A stretch of 64,000 nt of DNA from JAJPKK01 sp963787675 (GTDB lineage: Bacteria > Pseudomonadota > Alphaproteobacteria > Rhizobiales > Xanthobacteraceae). The translations under genes were made by a program, and so were the position numbers. Positions 27,659-36,630 of the stretch are shown here, in pieces; positions within the stretch are counted from its first letter, which is position 1, and each line of letters opens with the position of its first letter. The notes under the pieces are model-generated. The model ran no database searches and was not told where the DNA came from. It worked only from the letters and a program-made list of their open reading frames with translations. The DNA is taken from the NCBI GenBank assembly GCA_963787675.1, contig CAWBDV010000024.1:1-64000 (forward strand), written 5' to 3'.

Positions 27659-30600
27659 TTAGGCCAGCGCGTCGAGTAGCGCCTTGGCCTCCTTCAGATC
27701 GGGCGTATCGAAGCCTTCGGTAAACCAGCCGTAGACCTGAGCGAGAAGATCGCGGGCCTGTTGCCGCTTGCCCTGATCGCGCCATAACCGCGCCATGCTT
27801 ATAGCCACTCGCAGTTCCAAGGACTTTGCCAGCTGCTGGCGCGCAACCGCGAGCGCTCGCTCAAAATACGCTTCCGCTTTGACCACATCCGGTTCCGGCG
27901 ACCTCAGCGCGATTTCCCCGGCCACGCGATGGACCTCGGCCTCGAACCACGTTTCCTTGGTCGCTTCCATGGTTCCCATCGCTTCGCCAATGCAGCGCCA
28001 AGCGTCATCGAATTTGCCGAGTTCCACATAGGCCCCGGCCAAATGCGATAGATAGAATGGCACCGCCACGGTTGATCCTGTTGACCGCCATGCGGTGATC
28101 CCGGCGGTGATCATGTGGACTGCGTCCGCAGCTTTGCCGGTCAGGGCCAATACGCAGCCTTGGAGCGCCATTCCGATCGCCTTCCACGGATTGGCCCCTT
28201 TTTCGTCAGCCAAAGCAAAAAGTTCTTGGAATCGTGCGGTTGCGACCGAGCAGTTGCCGCAGAGGATGTGGGGTATCGTGATAAGCCACAACGCGAACAT
28301 CAGCGTCCCGGCTTGACCTATCTCTCGAGCAATCTTGAGGGCGTCTTCGGCGTCTCTGAGCGCCGCCGCGGGGTGACCAAGAAGCCATAGAGCCCACGAT
28401 CTGAAGCCTAGAACCACAGCTCCGGTGTCGTTGCCGAAGCGGGTCGCCAGCGCACGATGTTCGACAGGATCATAGAGAGCAATCGCTTGGTCGTAGTGCG
28501 CGCGACTTTCCGCGATGTCTCCCGTGCACATCAAGGAAACGCCCACGAGGCGATGCCCGATCATGAGCGGAACGGTGGCCCCCTGTTTCTCAGCAAGCGC
28601 CAAGAACTGCGCCGCAAGACCGCGAATCGCATCGCCATTGAATGCCAAAGTGTTCGCGGCCCAGAAGCCGTAAAGGACCGAGAATAACAGCAGTGGATCC
28701 TCGGGAGGCTCTCCGAGCGCTTCAGCCTGTTCGATCAACAGGCGTGCCCGCTCCGCCGCAGCCTTGGTTTCCGGCGCAGCAAACCCTTTCGTATGGACGA
28801 GCGGGGTTAGGAGCGCGACCTGTAGCTTGATGTGCTCGCGGCGCAGCGCGAGCGTGGTGGGCAAGGCCTCAACGTGGGCGAGGGCACGCGTAAATTGTTC
28901 TGCGGCTTCGGCGAACGCCGAGCGCTCCAGCGAGCGCTGTCCCGCCCTGCCCCACAGGCTCGCGGCCTTCTCGATCAGCCCGGCCTCGGTGCAGTGGCGT
29001 GCCAGTAGCTCCGGCCGGCTCTGGGCGATATCAGCAAATTGGTTTTCAAGGGTTTCCGCGATGCGGGCGTGAAGCGCACGTCTCGGCTCGCGTAGTAGCG
29101 AGCCATACGCCGCATCCTGCACCAGGGCATGCTTGAACAGGTAGGTGGCGTGCGGCGGCACACCCTGCCGTAACAGCAAACCGGCCGCACCGAGACGGTC
29201 AAGCGCCGATCCCAACTCCGCCTCCGGCTTGCGCGTCACCGCGGCGAGCAAGGCGTGCGAAAATTCCCGCCCGATCGCCGCGCCGACGCACGCCACCTCC
29301 TTAGCGGTGCCGAGCCGGTCGAGCCGCGCCATCAGCGATGCCTGCAAGCTCGCGGGGATGGCGATGGCCGAGGACGAAACCGCCGCAATCATTTGCTCGG
29401 CCGCGCCGTGGCTCGTCGCCTCCAGTACGGCCCTTGTCATCTCCTCCACGAAAAGCGGGATGCCATCGGTTCGTTCGATTATGTCCTGTCGGACGCTCGC
29501 GGACAGTGGCTCGGCGCCGACGAGCCGGTCGATCATGATGCCGACTTCGCGCTGCGCCAGCCGATTGATGGTGAGGGCCGAAACGTGCGGCTGTCCGATC
29601 CAGGGCGGATCAAATTGCGGCCGGAACGTTATGATCAGCAGCATCCGAAGGGTCGCGATCCGGTTCACCAACCGATCTAACGCTTCCCGGCTGGTAGGGT
29701 CGGTCCAATGCGCATCCTCGAAGATCATCAGCACCGGATTTTGGCGTGTCAGCTCTTCTATCCGGGAAATGAGCGCTTCCAGTGTTTTTTGCCTGCGATG
29801 TTGCGGGGTCAGTTCGAGCGCGGGATAGCGTCCGTCGTTCGGCAGCGACAGCATGTCGGCAAAGAGCGCCGCATTCTCGATCGAGATCGAGGTTTGCGCC
29901 AGCATCGCGTCGAGCTTGTCGAGCCTTGCTTGTGCTGTGTCATCATCCGCCAGTCCGGCGGCCTGCTCTATTTGACCTATGATCGGAAAAAAAGCGCTGT
30001 CGGTGTGATGCGGCGAGCAGAAATGGCGCAAGCGCGTATGCGGCTCGTTGGCGAGACGTTCCCAAAGCGCGGCGGCAAGCCGCGATTTGCCGATGCCAGG
30101 CTCGCCCGAAAGCAGCACAACCCGACCCTCGCGGAGGTTGGCCTGATCCCAGCGGCGCAGTAGGAGATCGATCTCCTCATGGCGACCAACGAGCGGGGAC
30201 AGCGCGCCTACGCTCCGAGCCTCGAAGCGGCTGACACCGGTCGCCGCGCCGCGCACCCGCCACGCCTCCAATGGTTGCCCATTTGTCTCGATGGCAGGAA
30301 GCGACTCGTAGTCGAACATCCGCCCCACCAGCCGCCGCGTGCCGGCCGCGATCACAATCTCACCGTGAGACGCCGCGGCCTGCAGCCTCGCCGCCTCGCT
30401 TGGCGCCTCGCCAATCGCAACAAACTGCCGTGTGCCACCAGTCCCCACCTGCTCGCTGACGACCACCACCCCGCTGGCAATGCCGGCGCGCGCCTGAAGG
30501 GTCAGGTCGGAGGCGACATTAAGCGTGCCGACCATATCGAGAATAGCAAAGCCGGCGCGCACGGCCTGCTCAGCATCATGCTCATCAGCCACGGGGTGAC

Positions 30601-31678
30601 CGAAATAGACCACCACGCCATCGCTTAGATATTGGGCGACAAATCCGCCAAAGGGCGCCACCACATCGGCGGCTGTTTTGTGGAAGGCAGCGACCAGATC
30701 GTGCATGTCCTCGGCGTCGATGCGCGCCGAAGGGAGCACTGAGCTGACCGTATTGCAGACCATGATCGTGAGCTGTCGACGCTCTGCGCCGCCGGGCTGA
30801 ACTGGCACCGCAGATACCTGACTGTTCTCGGCGTCCACCTCCTCCTCGAGGTCTCTGCTGATTTTAGCGGGCGGCATCACCGTCGACGGCCGGTCGGGTT
30901 CCGGCAACGCCGAGTTGGCGATCAACTCGGCGGTCGTTGATCTGCTTGGCGGCTGTGTGCTGCGAAGCTCAGCGACGACCGATCTGGTTGCCGCATCGGG
31001 ATCCGTGTTCAGTTCGCGCTTAAGCAGCTCAACGAGATCTTGATAATGTTTGAGTGCTTCGGCTTTGCGTCCCATGGCGGCCAGCGCTTGTACGATCAGC
31101 CGATGAGCGTCTTCGCGAAGATCATTGATCGCCAGCGCACGACGGGCCGTTTCGAGCGCTTTTTCGGCATGACCCAGACCCAGTTCGAACTCACCAAACA
31201 TCACCATGGCATCGAGCGCCAAACCCTCCAGCCGACGCCGCTCGCTTGCCACCCAATCGACCCACGCCTCTTCTTTAATCCCCACATCGGCCAGCAGGTG
31301 GTTCTTGTACAGGGCGATCGCGTTGGCGAGCGAAGACCGGCTACCTTCCTGGATTAGCGCCTCGACGCTGGCCGCATCGCAACCGACCATGCCAGGCGTA
31401 AGCGAGATTTTCTCGCCGTCGCTGACGAAGATATCTTCGCCCAGCATCCGGCGCAGCCGGAAAAGCGCTTGGCGGAGGTTTCGCCTCGCCTGGGCCTCGA
31501 AATGCGAGCCCCAAAGCAAGGTTGCTAGCTTCTCGCGCGGCTGCGGCACGGGAGCAGTACAGGCGAGGTATGCGAGCAGGCCGGCAAGCTTCTTGTTTGG
31601 CAGGTCGACAGAGCCATCAGGCCCGCTTAGTTCGAAGCGGGCGGCCAGCAGCGAAAGCCTGAATTTCAAGAGCGACAC
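27659..31678 (-). CDS. SARP/BTAD regulator fused to cyclase-like, AAA+ ATPase and TPR domains
   Basis: 1,339 residues. Order: OmpR-like winged helix (about 10-100, LPNKKLAGLLAYLA, ARRNLRQALFRLRRMLGED), BTAD (about 115-245, ERRRLEGLALDAMVMFGEFEL), class III nucleotide-cyclase-like domain (about 300-460), AAA+/STAND ATPase (Walker A GEPGIGKSR near 525, DDxH-like IFEDAHW for Walker B) and a long TPR region (about 900-1339). The cyclase domain keeps YLSDGVVVYFG but reads VCNTVSS where active enzymes have a metal-binding Asp (CDLVGS), so it is probably inactive and used for sensing. Such giants act as signal-dependent activators binding direct repeats. One copy of an 11-bp-period triple repeat lies 77 bases before its start codon. 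Confidence 0.9.
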   Translation of the reverse strand: MSLLKFRLSLLAARFELSGPDGSVDLPNKKLAGLLAYLACTAPVPQPREKLATLLWGSHFEAQARRNLRQALFRLRRMLGEDIFVSDGEKISLTPGMVGCDAASVEALIQEGSRSSLANAIALYKNHLLADVGIKEEAWVDWVASERRRLEGLALDAMVMFGEFELGLGHAEKALETARRALAINDLREDAHRLIVQALAAMGRKAEALKHYQDLVELLKRELNTDPDAATRSVVAELRSTQPPSRSTTAELIANSALPEPDRPSTVMPPAKISRDLEEEVDAENSQVSAVPVQPGGAERRQLTIMVCNTVSSVLPSARIDAEDMHDLVAAFHKTAADVVAPFGGFVAQYLSDGVVVYFGHPVADEHDAEQAVRAGFAILDMVGTLNVASDLTLQARAGIASGVVVVSEQVGTGGTRQFVAIGEAPSEAARLQAAASHGEIVIAAGTRRLVGRMFDYESLPAIETNGQPLEAWRVRGAATGVSRFEARSVGALSPLVGRHEEIDLLLRRWDQANLREGRVVLLSGEPGIGKSRLAAALWERLANEPHTRLRHFCSPHHTDSAFFPIIGQIEQAAGLADDDTAQARLDKLDAMLAQTSISIENAALFADMLSLPNDGRYPALELTPQHRRQKTLEALISRIEELTRQNPVLMIFEDAHWTDPTSREALDRLVNRIATLRMLLIITFRPQFDPPWIGQPHVSALTINRLAQREVGIMIDRLVGAEPLSASVRQDIIERTDGIPLFVEEMTRAVLEATSHGAAEQMIAAVSSSAIAIPASLQASLMARLDRLGTAKEVACVGAAIGREFSHALLAAVTRKPEAELGSALDRLGAAGLLLRQGVPPHATYLFKHALVQDAAYGSLLREPRRALHARIAETLENQFADIAQSRPELLARHCTEAGLIEKAASLWGRAGQRSLERSAFAEAAEQFTRALAHVEALPTTLALRREHIKLQVALLTPLVHTKGFAAPETKAAAERARLLIEQAEALGEPPEDPLLLFSVLYGFWAANTLAFNGDAIRGLAAQFLALAEKQGATVPLMIGHRLVGVSLMCTGDIAESRAHYDQAIALYDPVEHRALATRFGNDTGAVVLGFRSWALWLLGHPAAALRDAEDALKIAREIGQAGTLMFALWLITIPHILCGNCSVATARFQELFALADEKGANPWKAIGMALQGCVLALTGKAADAVHMITAGITAWRSTGSTVAVPFYLSHLAGAYVELGKFDDAWRCIGEAMGTMEATKETWFEAEVHRVAGEIALRSPEPDVVKAEAYFERALAVARQQLAKSLELRVAISMARLWRDQGKRQQARDLLAQVYGWFTEGFDTPDLKEAKALLDALA

Positions 31679-31754
31679 GCCCCTTCAGACGTCTCTTGCA
31701 ATTGTTCTCGCCGCCCGGGCGGATTCTATATTTTTTCCAGCCCAGCCACAAGAT

Positions 31755-31783
31755 TTAACGCAGAAGTAACGCGTTGATAACGG
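31755..31783 (+). promoter_or_regulatory. SARP-type operator candidate, copy 1
   Basis: Three heptamers TTAACGC, GTAACGC and ATAACGG begin at 31755, 31766 and 31777, an exact 11-bp period on one face of the helix. SARP-family proteins are known to bind heptamer direct repeats with 11-bp (or 22-bp) spacing. The copy lies in the divergent gap between the SARP regulator and the MFS gene. A GGATTCT..ATTTTT stretch about 30 bases upstream is shared with copy 2. Confidence 0.6.
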
Positions 31784-31926
31784 CGCGACGAGCAGCGACC
31801 AGTTCCTATGCCGTCGATTTCGCAAGTGTCTAGCGCTAACGCAGAGAATTCATTGGAGTGCTCATCGTTTCAGCAACGCTTGGCTGCAATTTAACGCCAC
31901 ACATTGGCGGCAGCGAGAGAGGCGGA

Positions 31927-33241
31927 ATGGCGATCGGGACAGACGGATTCCAAACTCGGGTGCAAAAGAAGGTTCCCGGACTATCCTCTCTTCACGCGAC
32001 CGCCCTGGTTTTCCTGCCATTTGCCGCAGGTTATTATTTGTCTTATTTCTGTCGTACAATTAATGCGCTCATTTCCAGCGCGCTGGTTTCCGAATTTCAG
32101 CTCAGTGCAGCCGAGCTCGGCTTTCTCACCTCGGTTTATTTCCTTTCAGCTGTCGTGCAGCTTCCGCTTGGCGCCATGGTCGATCGGTTCGGCCCAAGGC
32201 GCGTTCAGAGCCTTCTCCTGCTTGTTGCCTCCGGCGGGGCTATTTTGTTTGCAACCAGTGCTAATTTTTGGGCACTCGTGTTCGGGCGCATGCTGATCGG
32301 CGTTGGCGCGGGCGTCGCGGTGATTGCCGGTTTCAAGGCGATCGTGCTGTGGTTTCCACCCGAGCGCGTTGCCCTGATGAACGGCTGCTATGTCATGCTC
32401 GGAGCGTTAGGCGCGGTGACCGCTACGGCGCCCGCCGAGATGGTCATCGCGGCTGCGGGCTGGCGCAGCCTGTTTGAACTCGTTGCAGTCCTGACGGCGG
32501 CCTTTGCGGCCGTTACATTACTAGTCGTTCCGGAGGCTCGGCGATCCGCCGCGCCGCAGCAGGCTGGAGCGACCAACTATGCCGCGCTGTTCCGCGATCC
32601 GCGATTTTGGCGAATGGCGCCGCTTTCCACCATGTGCATCGGCACCGCTTGGGCCTTGCAAGGCCTCTGGGCCGCGCCCTGGCTCCAAGACGTCGAATTA
32701 CTGGACCACGACGAAATCGTCCGGCACCTTTTTGTCATGGCGATTGCATTGAGCGTCGCTTCGCTGATTCTTCGGGCTTTGCACATACACGCTGCGCCGG
32801 CACGGCATCCGCGTCCAAGACGTGCTATCGGTGGCGACCGCGATATTCATTGCCGTAGAAATCGCGCTGATCTCGCCTCTGCACGTATCGTCCTATTTGC
32901 TGTGGTCGATTGTCGCGAGCCTCGGCGGCGCATCGGTACTGACCTATGCGCTTATCGCCGAGTATTTTCCGCCTGCGATGGTCGGGAAGGCCAACGCCGC
33001 GCTGAGCACCTGCCACATTGCCGGGGCGTTCATACTGCAGTACGCGATCGGTTTCGTGATCGACCGTTGGCCGGGTCAGGCTGGACATTATCCCGCCGTC
33101 GCCTATCGCACTGCGTTCCTCTGTGTGGTTGTGCTGCAGATTGCGGCGCTCGCGTGGTTCGCCGGGCTCGATCGCATGCTTGCGAGAATTTTGATGCCGC
33201 AAACGGCGGCAGTTCCTGTTCGCGATCAAGACGGCAGGTAA
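31927..33241 (+). pseudogene. MFS transporter, one frameshift
   Basis: The first part (31927 to about 32770) has the MFS N-half: YYLSYFCRTINALISS, the GxxxDRFGPR loop (AMVDRFGPRRV), and helices through GRMLIGVGAGVAVIAGFKAI. After one extra base near 32771 the frame changes, and the C-half continues (LRRHGIRVQDVLSVATAIF, then YALIAEYFPPAMVGKANAALSTCHIAGAFILQYAIGFVIDRWP) to the stop at 33241. With the frame restored it is a 12-helix carrier of usual length, of the group with glycerol-phosphate/hexuronate-like sequence. Probably functional if the shift is an error. It is divergent from the SARP regulator and behind operator copy 1. Confidence 0.75.
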
Positions 33242-33245
33242 GGCC

Positions 33246-33650
33246 ATGGCGACCTGGCAGGAGCGGATACCGATCGCGGCTTGGGATCGCGTCAGTGAAG
33301 CCGATCATGCTTTTGCTGATGAACACTCGCTCGCCCGAAGCCGGGCAAGCCAGCGCGAGGGCTTCTTTGCTGGCCTCCTGGCCGCGATGCATGAATCGCG
33401 GCGGTGTCAGGCCGCCTGCGAAATCCGCGCGTTGGACCACCTCGTTCGCCAGGCAAGGGCCGAGGAGACCCGCGAGTTCGTCGAAAGTCTCGCGCGGCGG
33501 CACAGGCAAGTCGAAGCTCAGGCGCAAGCGTCACGTTTGTCAGGGCGCGACACCCCCGCTGATGCCAACTTCATTTGGCGCGTTTGGCTGCACATCGCTG
33601 GTCTCGTCGGCGGCCTCCGCGCAGTGCGCAACGGCGGTCCGCAGTTATGA
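33246..33650 (+). CDS. Hypothetical soluble protein, coupled to the next gene
   Basis: 134 residues, Arg/Ala/Glu-rich and helical (ASQREGFFAGLLAAMHE, LDHLVRQARAEETREFVESLARRHRQVEAQA). Starts five bases after the MFS stop. Its stop overlaps the next start as ATGA at 33647-33650, which supports real translation and coupling. No family recognised; the composition could also arise from a shadow frame, hence moderate confidence. Confidence 0.4.
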   Translation: MATWQERIPIAAWDRVSEADHAFADEHSLARSRASQREGFFAGLLAAMHESRRCQAACEIRALDHLVRQARAEETREFVESLARRHRQVEAQAQASRLSGRDTPADANFIWRVWLHIAGLVGGLRAVRNGGPQL

Positions 33651-33877
33651 GATACAACATCTCGCAAGCGAGCCGGCGGCCCGTCCAAGAGGCGACCTGG
33701 TCGGAGCGTCGCGCAGAAGTCACCGGTTCGACCGGACGGTCGATTCTGATGATGCTGCTGGTCGGCGCAGTCATCTCAGGCTTCGTCGTTCTCAACGTCG
33801 TCGGCTTTTGCATGGTGGAAGGAGCATCTGGCGCAAGGCCGCACGATTTTCCCGTTCACACGCTCAGCGCCGATTGA
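33647..33877 (+). CDS. Small membrane protein (76 residues)
   Basis: A polar N-terminal third (RYNISQASRRPVQEATWSERR), then one membrane helix (ILMMLLVGAVISGFVVLNVVGF) and a short His/Asp tail. Overlaps the upstream gene by ATGA. Unknown function; one of several tiny membrane proteins in this part of the window. Confidence 0.5.
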   Translation: MRYNISQASRRPVQEATWSERRAEVTGSTGRSILMMLLVGAVISGFVVLNVVGFCMVEGASGARPHDFPVHTLSAD

Positions 33878-34356
33878 AAAGTCGCTTACAGCTTCGGAGG
33901 CAAGCGCGCTCGCCCGAAGAGACGCTCATGAGCGCGTTGAGCGGCCCATCGAATTCCCTACGAAAATCGCCTCGCAGGTGACCATCGCAACCGGGCGGTT
34001 AGGATGCCCACCGGCGCTTATTCGCGCGCCGCTGGGGTCATTGCCGCGCATCGTCGCAGCGATCGATTTCTCCTGATGTCAAAGACATCTCACCGCTAAG
34101 CGGCTGATCCCGGTCAGGGGCCTTTGAGGTGAAGAACGCAATCGGCGGCCGGTATTAGGTGGCTACAACCCAGCAGGACCCTGTCAGCTACTTCAAAGGC
34201 TCATCAAAGGGGACCCGCCTGTTCGATTCGCACAGGCTCCTCCCGTGTGGATTCTGCATTTTTCGCGACGCAGCCATAAGATTTAACGCGCTAGTAACGC
34301 GCCGATGACGCTGAGAACTACATGCGAGGCGCGACGCTACTTTGGGAGACTCAGAT
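33878..34356. other. Intergenic stretch with a palindrome and operator copy 2
   Basis: No gene seen. It contains the perfect palindrome GATGTC-AAA-GACATC at 34075-34089, a possible dimer binding site, and the three-unit direct repeat at 34283-34311 described separately. Confidence 0.5.
34283..34311 (+). promoter_or_regulatory. SARP-type operator candidate, copy 2
   Basis: TTAACGC, GTAACGC and ATGACGC begin at 34283, 34294 and 34305, the same 11-bp period as copy 1; the 12 bases before (CAGCCATAAGAT) are also shared but for one base. TACATG, a passable -10 box, begins 7 bases after the last unit, the distance expected when a SARP replaces a -35 element. The first codon of the next small membrane protein is 46 bases downstream. 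Confidence 0.6.
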
Positions 34357-34539
34357 ATGCCAACAACGCTCAACGCAGTGGTGCGTCGCTCAGAGCGAGC
34401 AACTCAGAGTGCGCTGACGCTAGCCGCAATCTCCATGCTTACGGTCGCTGTCGTGTTCGTGGCGATACAAGGGCTGTCGAGTTCTGACGCCGCGCAGCGC
34501 TTGTTGACCCCGGATCTTGGAATTGCTGTCCCGCCCTGA
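34357..34539 (+). CDS. Small membrane protein ending in IAVPP (60 residues)
   Basis: A basic lead (PTTLNAVVRRSERATQ), one membrane helix (ALTLAAISMLTVAVVFVAI), then IQGLSSSDAAQRLLTPDLGIAVPP. Size, IQ..SS after the helix and the I-A-V-P-P end resemble the protein at 9846-10007. It is the first gene behind operator copy 2 and probably heads a three-gene unit of tiny membrane proteins. Confidence 0.6.
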   Translation: MPTTLNAVVRRSERATQSALTLAAISMLTVAVVFVAIQGLSSSDAAQRLLTPDLGIAVPP

Positions 34540-34677
34540 AGCGCAGGGCTTGCTGCGATTTCGCAGGTATTGCGGGCGCGACCGATCGCGCCGAACGCAA
34601 ATATTGAGGCCAGGAAGGGATAACGAGTGCCATCAGCAATAATACCGCGCGTCCGGCCTAAAATATCTGAGAGAACA

Positions 34678-34800
34678 ATGGACCCGGAGTTGGTTATCGT
34701 CGTTGCCTTTGCCGCGGCCGGTCTCCTGTCGATGATGGCTTTGGCGGTTTTCCCACCGTTTCGAGAAGTCCTAACGGCCTGTTTGGCTGCCTCCGGATAG
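34678..34800 (+). CDS. Very small membrane protein (40 residues)
   Basis: DPELVIVVAFAAAGLLSMMALAVFPPFREVLTACLAASG: one hydrophobic helix and a short amphipathic end. A weak GAGAG precedes the ATG. Position between two other tiny membrane proteins in the same direction supports it. No family recognised. Confidence 0.4.
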   Translation: MDPELVIVVAFAAAGLLSMMALAVFPPFREVLTACLAASG

Positions 34801-34895
34801 CGGAAAACCATGTTCGTTTGGATGGATGGCGCGCCCTTTGATCTGCTCCTACCGCTTATGTGAGCCGCAGAAACTCCGATTTGCGTGAGAATCCT

Positions 34896-35126
34896 ATGTT
34901 GAGGCGCGGTTTGAACGGCTATCACTGGACGCCCGATGATCAAGCGACATTTTCTGCATGGAGCAAATACGTGCTCCTTTGTTACGGTTGCGTAGCGGCG
35001 GCCGTCGTCATCGTCGTGCTCGCGATCGCATTCTTTAGTCGTTCATACGCCATGAACGTCGATAATGTGGAGGCGGTTGCGGCCACATTATCGCCGAGCA
35101 GCAAAGCTCGATCGATCGCTCCCTAA
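34896..35126 (+). CDS. Small membrane protein (76 residues)
   Basis: LRRGLNGYHWTPDDQATFSAWSKYVLLCYGCVAAAVVIVVLAIAFFSRSY, a polar start followed by one membrane helix and an acidic to polar tail. ATG at 34896 is preferred; a GTG at 34860 adds 12 residues. Its end overlaps the stop of the convergent NCS2 permease gene by four bases. Confidence 0.5.
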   Translation: MLRRGLNGYHWTPDDQATFSAWSKYVLLCYGCVAAAVVIVVLAIAFFSRSYAMNVDNVEAVAATLSPSSKARSIAP

Positions 35127-36487
35127 TCCTTGTTCGGTAGAATGAGGTTGAGAGCGACGGCAACCACGGTGCCGACAACGATTCCATCGGCGGCGAGGAT
35201 GCGCAGCGATTCAGGGATCGATTGAAACAAGGTGGGCGGGGCAAAATTGACCGCCGTCGCAAGTCCGAGCGCGGCAGCGAACAGCAGAAGATCGCGTTGG
35301 CTGCGGAGACTGTCGGCGAGGATGCCGACGCCGACGGCGCCGATCATGCCAAACATGAAGATCAGCGTGCCACCAAGCACGAAGGGCGGAACGATGGCAA
35401 TCAGGGCGCCGACCTTCGGGAGGAGCGCCATCAAGATGAGGATCATTCCGGCGGCGGCCACGACAAAACGGCTGCCGACGCCGGTCAGGGAAATCGCGCC
35501 GACGTTCTGGTCGTAGGAAATCAACGGCACGCCGCCGAAGAGGGCGGCAATCGTCGAGCCGAGACCGTCGGCGGCGACCGCGCCGCGCACGCGTCGCTCC
35601 GATCCTTCGATGCGCAACATGCTGCATAACGCGAGGGTTATGCTCATCGTATAGACCGCCGCGATCAGGTGATACACGATGACGGTGATCAATTCCGGCG
35701 TGGTCGGCCAGGCAAAACCGCCATAGGGCGCGATTTCGGGCAACCGGAACCACGGCGCGTTCTCTACCAGGGTGAAATTCGCAAGCCCCAGTGGTATCGA
35801 GACAATGTAGAGGCAGACGAGGGCGAGGAACACCGAGAGCGCACGCATGAACCCGCGCGTGAGCCGGTTGATCGCCAAGATCAGCAGGATGCTGCCAAGG
35901 ACGAGGAAGATTGTGATCGGTTGTCCGGCGAACGGCGTGTTCGCAGCGGCGGCGATGTTCACCGCGATTCGAATGAGGGTCTCGCTGGTCACCACAAGCA
36001 GCGTGCCGACCACGATGGGCGGAAACAGCGGACGCAGCTTGCCGAGCAGCGGGCTCAGCACGAACAGCACCATGCCGCCGATCACCATCGCGGTCGTGGC
36101 CGCGGCGAGACTCGTGGTCTTCGCCATCGCGACGACGGGGCCGATATAAACGGCGTAAGCACCAAGCAGCAGCGGCAGCCGGGCGCCGATCCAAAACACT
36201 CCGAGCGCGGAGATCATCGTGCCGATGCCGCAGCCGAGCATCACGCCCGTCACCATCGTCGTGCGCAGCTCGGGCGAAAGATTTAGCAACTGCCCAATGA
36301 CGAGCGGCGCCGCAATCATGGCGGTGAACATCACGAGGACGTGCTGCAAGCCAAACAGCACCATCGGAATGGGACCCGGTTTGTCTTCGAGCCCGTAGCG
36401 GAGTTCCAAGATGGTGACGCCGGCACGACCGGGCGTTTCCTCGGCCAGCGCGCGGCCAACGCGCTCTTCAGTTGACGGTGCCGACAT
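35123..36487 (-). CDS. NCS2-family nucleobase permease (xanthine/uracil type)
   Basis: 454 residues, about 12-14 membrane segments. The family signature is seen as LISYDQNVGAISLTGVGSR (the QNxGxxxxT motif), with FGLQHVLVMF in helix 1. These carriers import uracil, xanthine or urate with protons or sodium. ATG at 36485-36487 (SAPSTEERVGRAL) has GGAAGGGG upstream. The frame appears open far upstream into the binding-protein gene only because that gene contains a frameshift; the two are separate proteins, probably one transcript. Confidence 0.85.
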   Translation of the reverse strand: MSAPSTEERVGRALAEETPGRAGVTILELRYGLEDKPGPIPMVLFGLQHVLVMFTAMIAAPLVIGQLLNLSPELRTTMVTGVMLGCGIGTMISALGVFWIGARLPLLLGAYAVYIGPVVAMAKTTSLAAATTAMVIGGMVLFVLSPLLGKLRPLFPPIVVGTLLVVTSETLIRIAVNIAAAANTPFAGQPITIFLVLGSILLILAINRLTRGFMRALSVFLALVCLYIVSIPLGLANFTLVENAPWFRLPEIAPYGGFAWPTTPELITVIVYHLIAAVYTMSITLALCSMLRIEGSERRVRGAVAADGLGSTIAALFGGVPLISYDQNVGAISLTGVGSRFVVAAAGMILILMALLPKVGALIAIVPPFVLGGTLIFMFGMIGAVGVGILADSLRSQRDLLLFAAALGLATAVNFAPPTLFQSIPESLRILAADGIVVGTVVAVALNLILPNKD

Positions 36488-36630
36488 CGAACCCCTTCCG
36501 CTCTCTCTATTCCGATTGTTAGAGCGTATTTCGATTTGATGGAATCGCCATTCGGTCGTCATGCCGGCGCTTGTCGCAGACAAGCCCGGCCACGACGACG
36601 AGAGGCGCTTCGAGACGAACAGGCTCCGCT

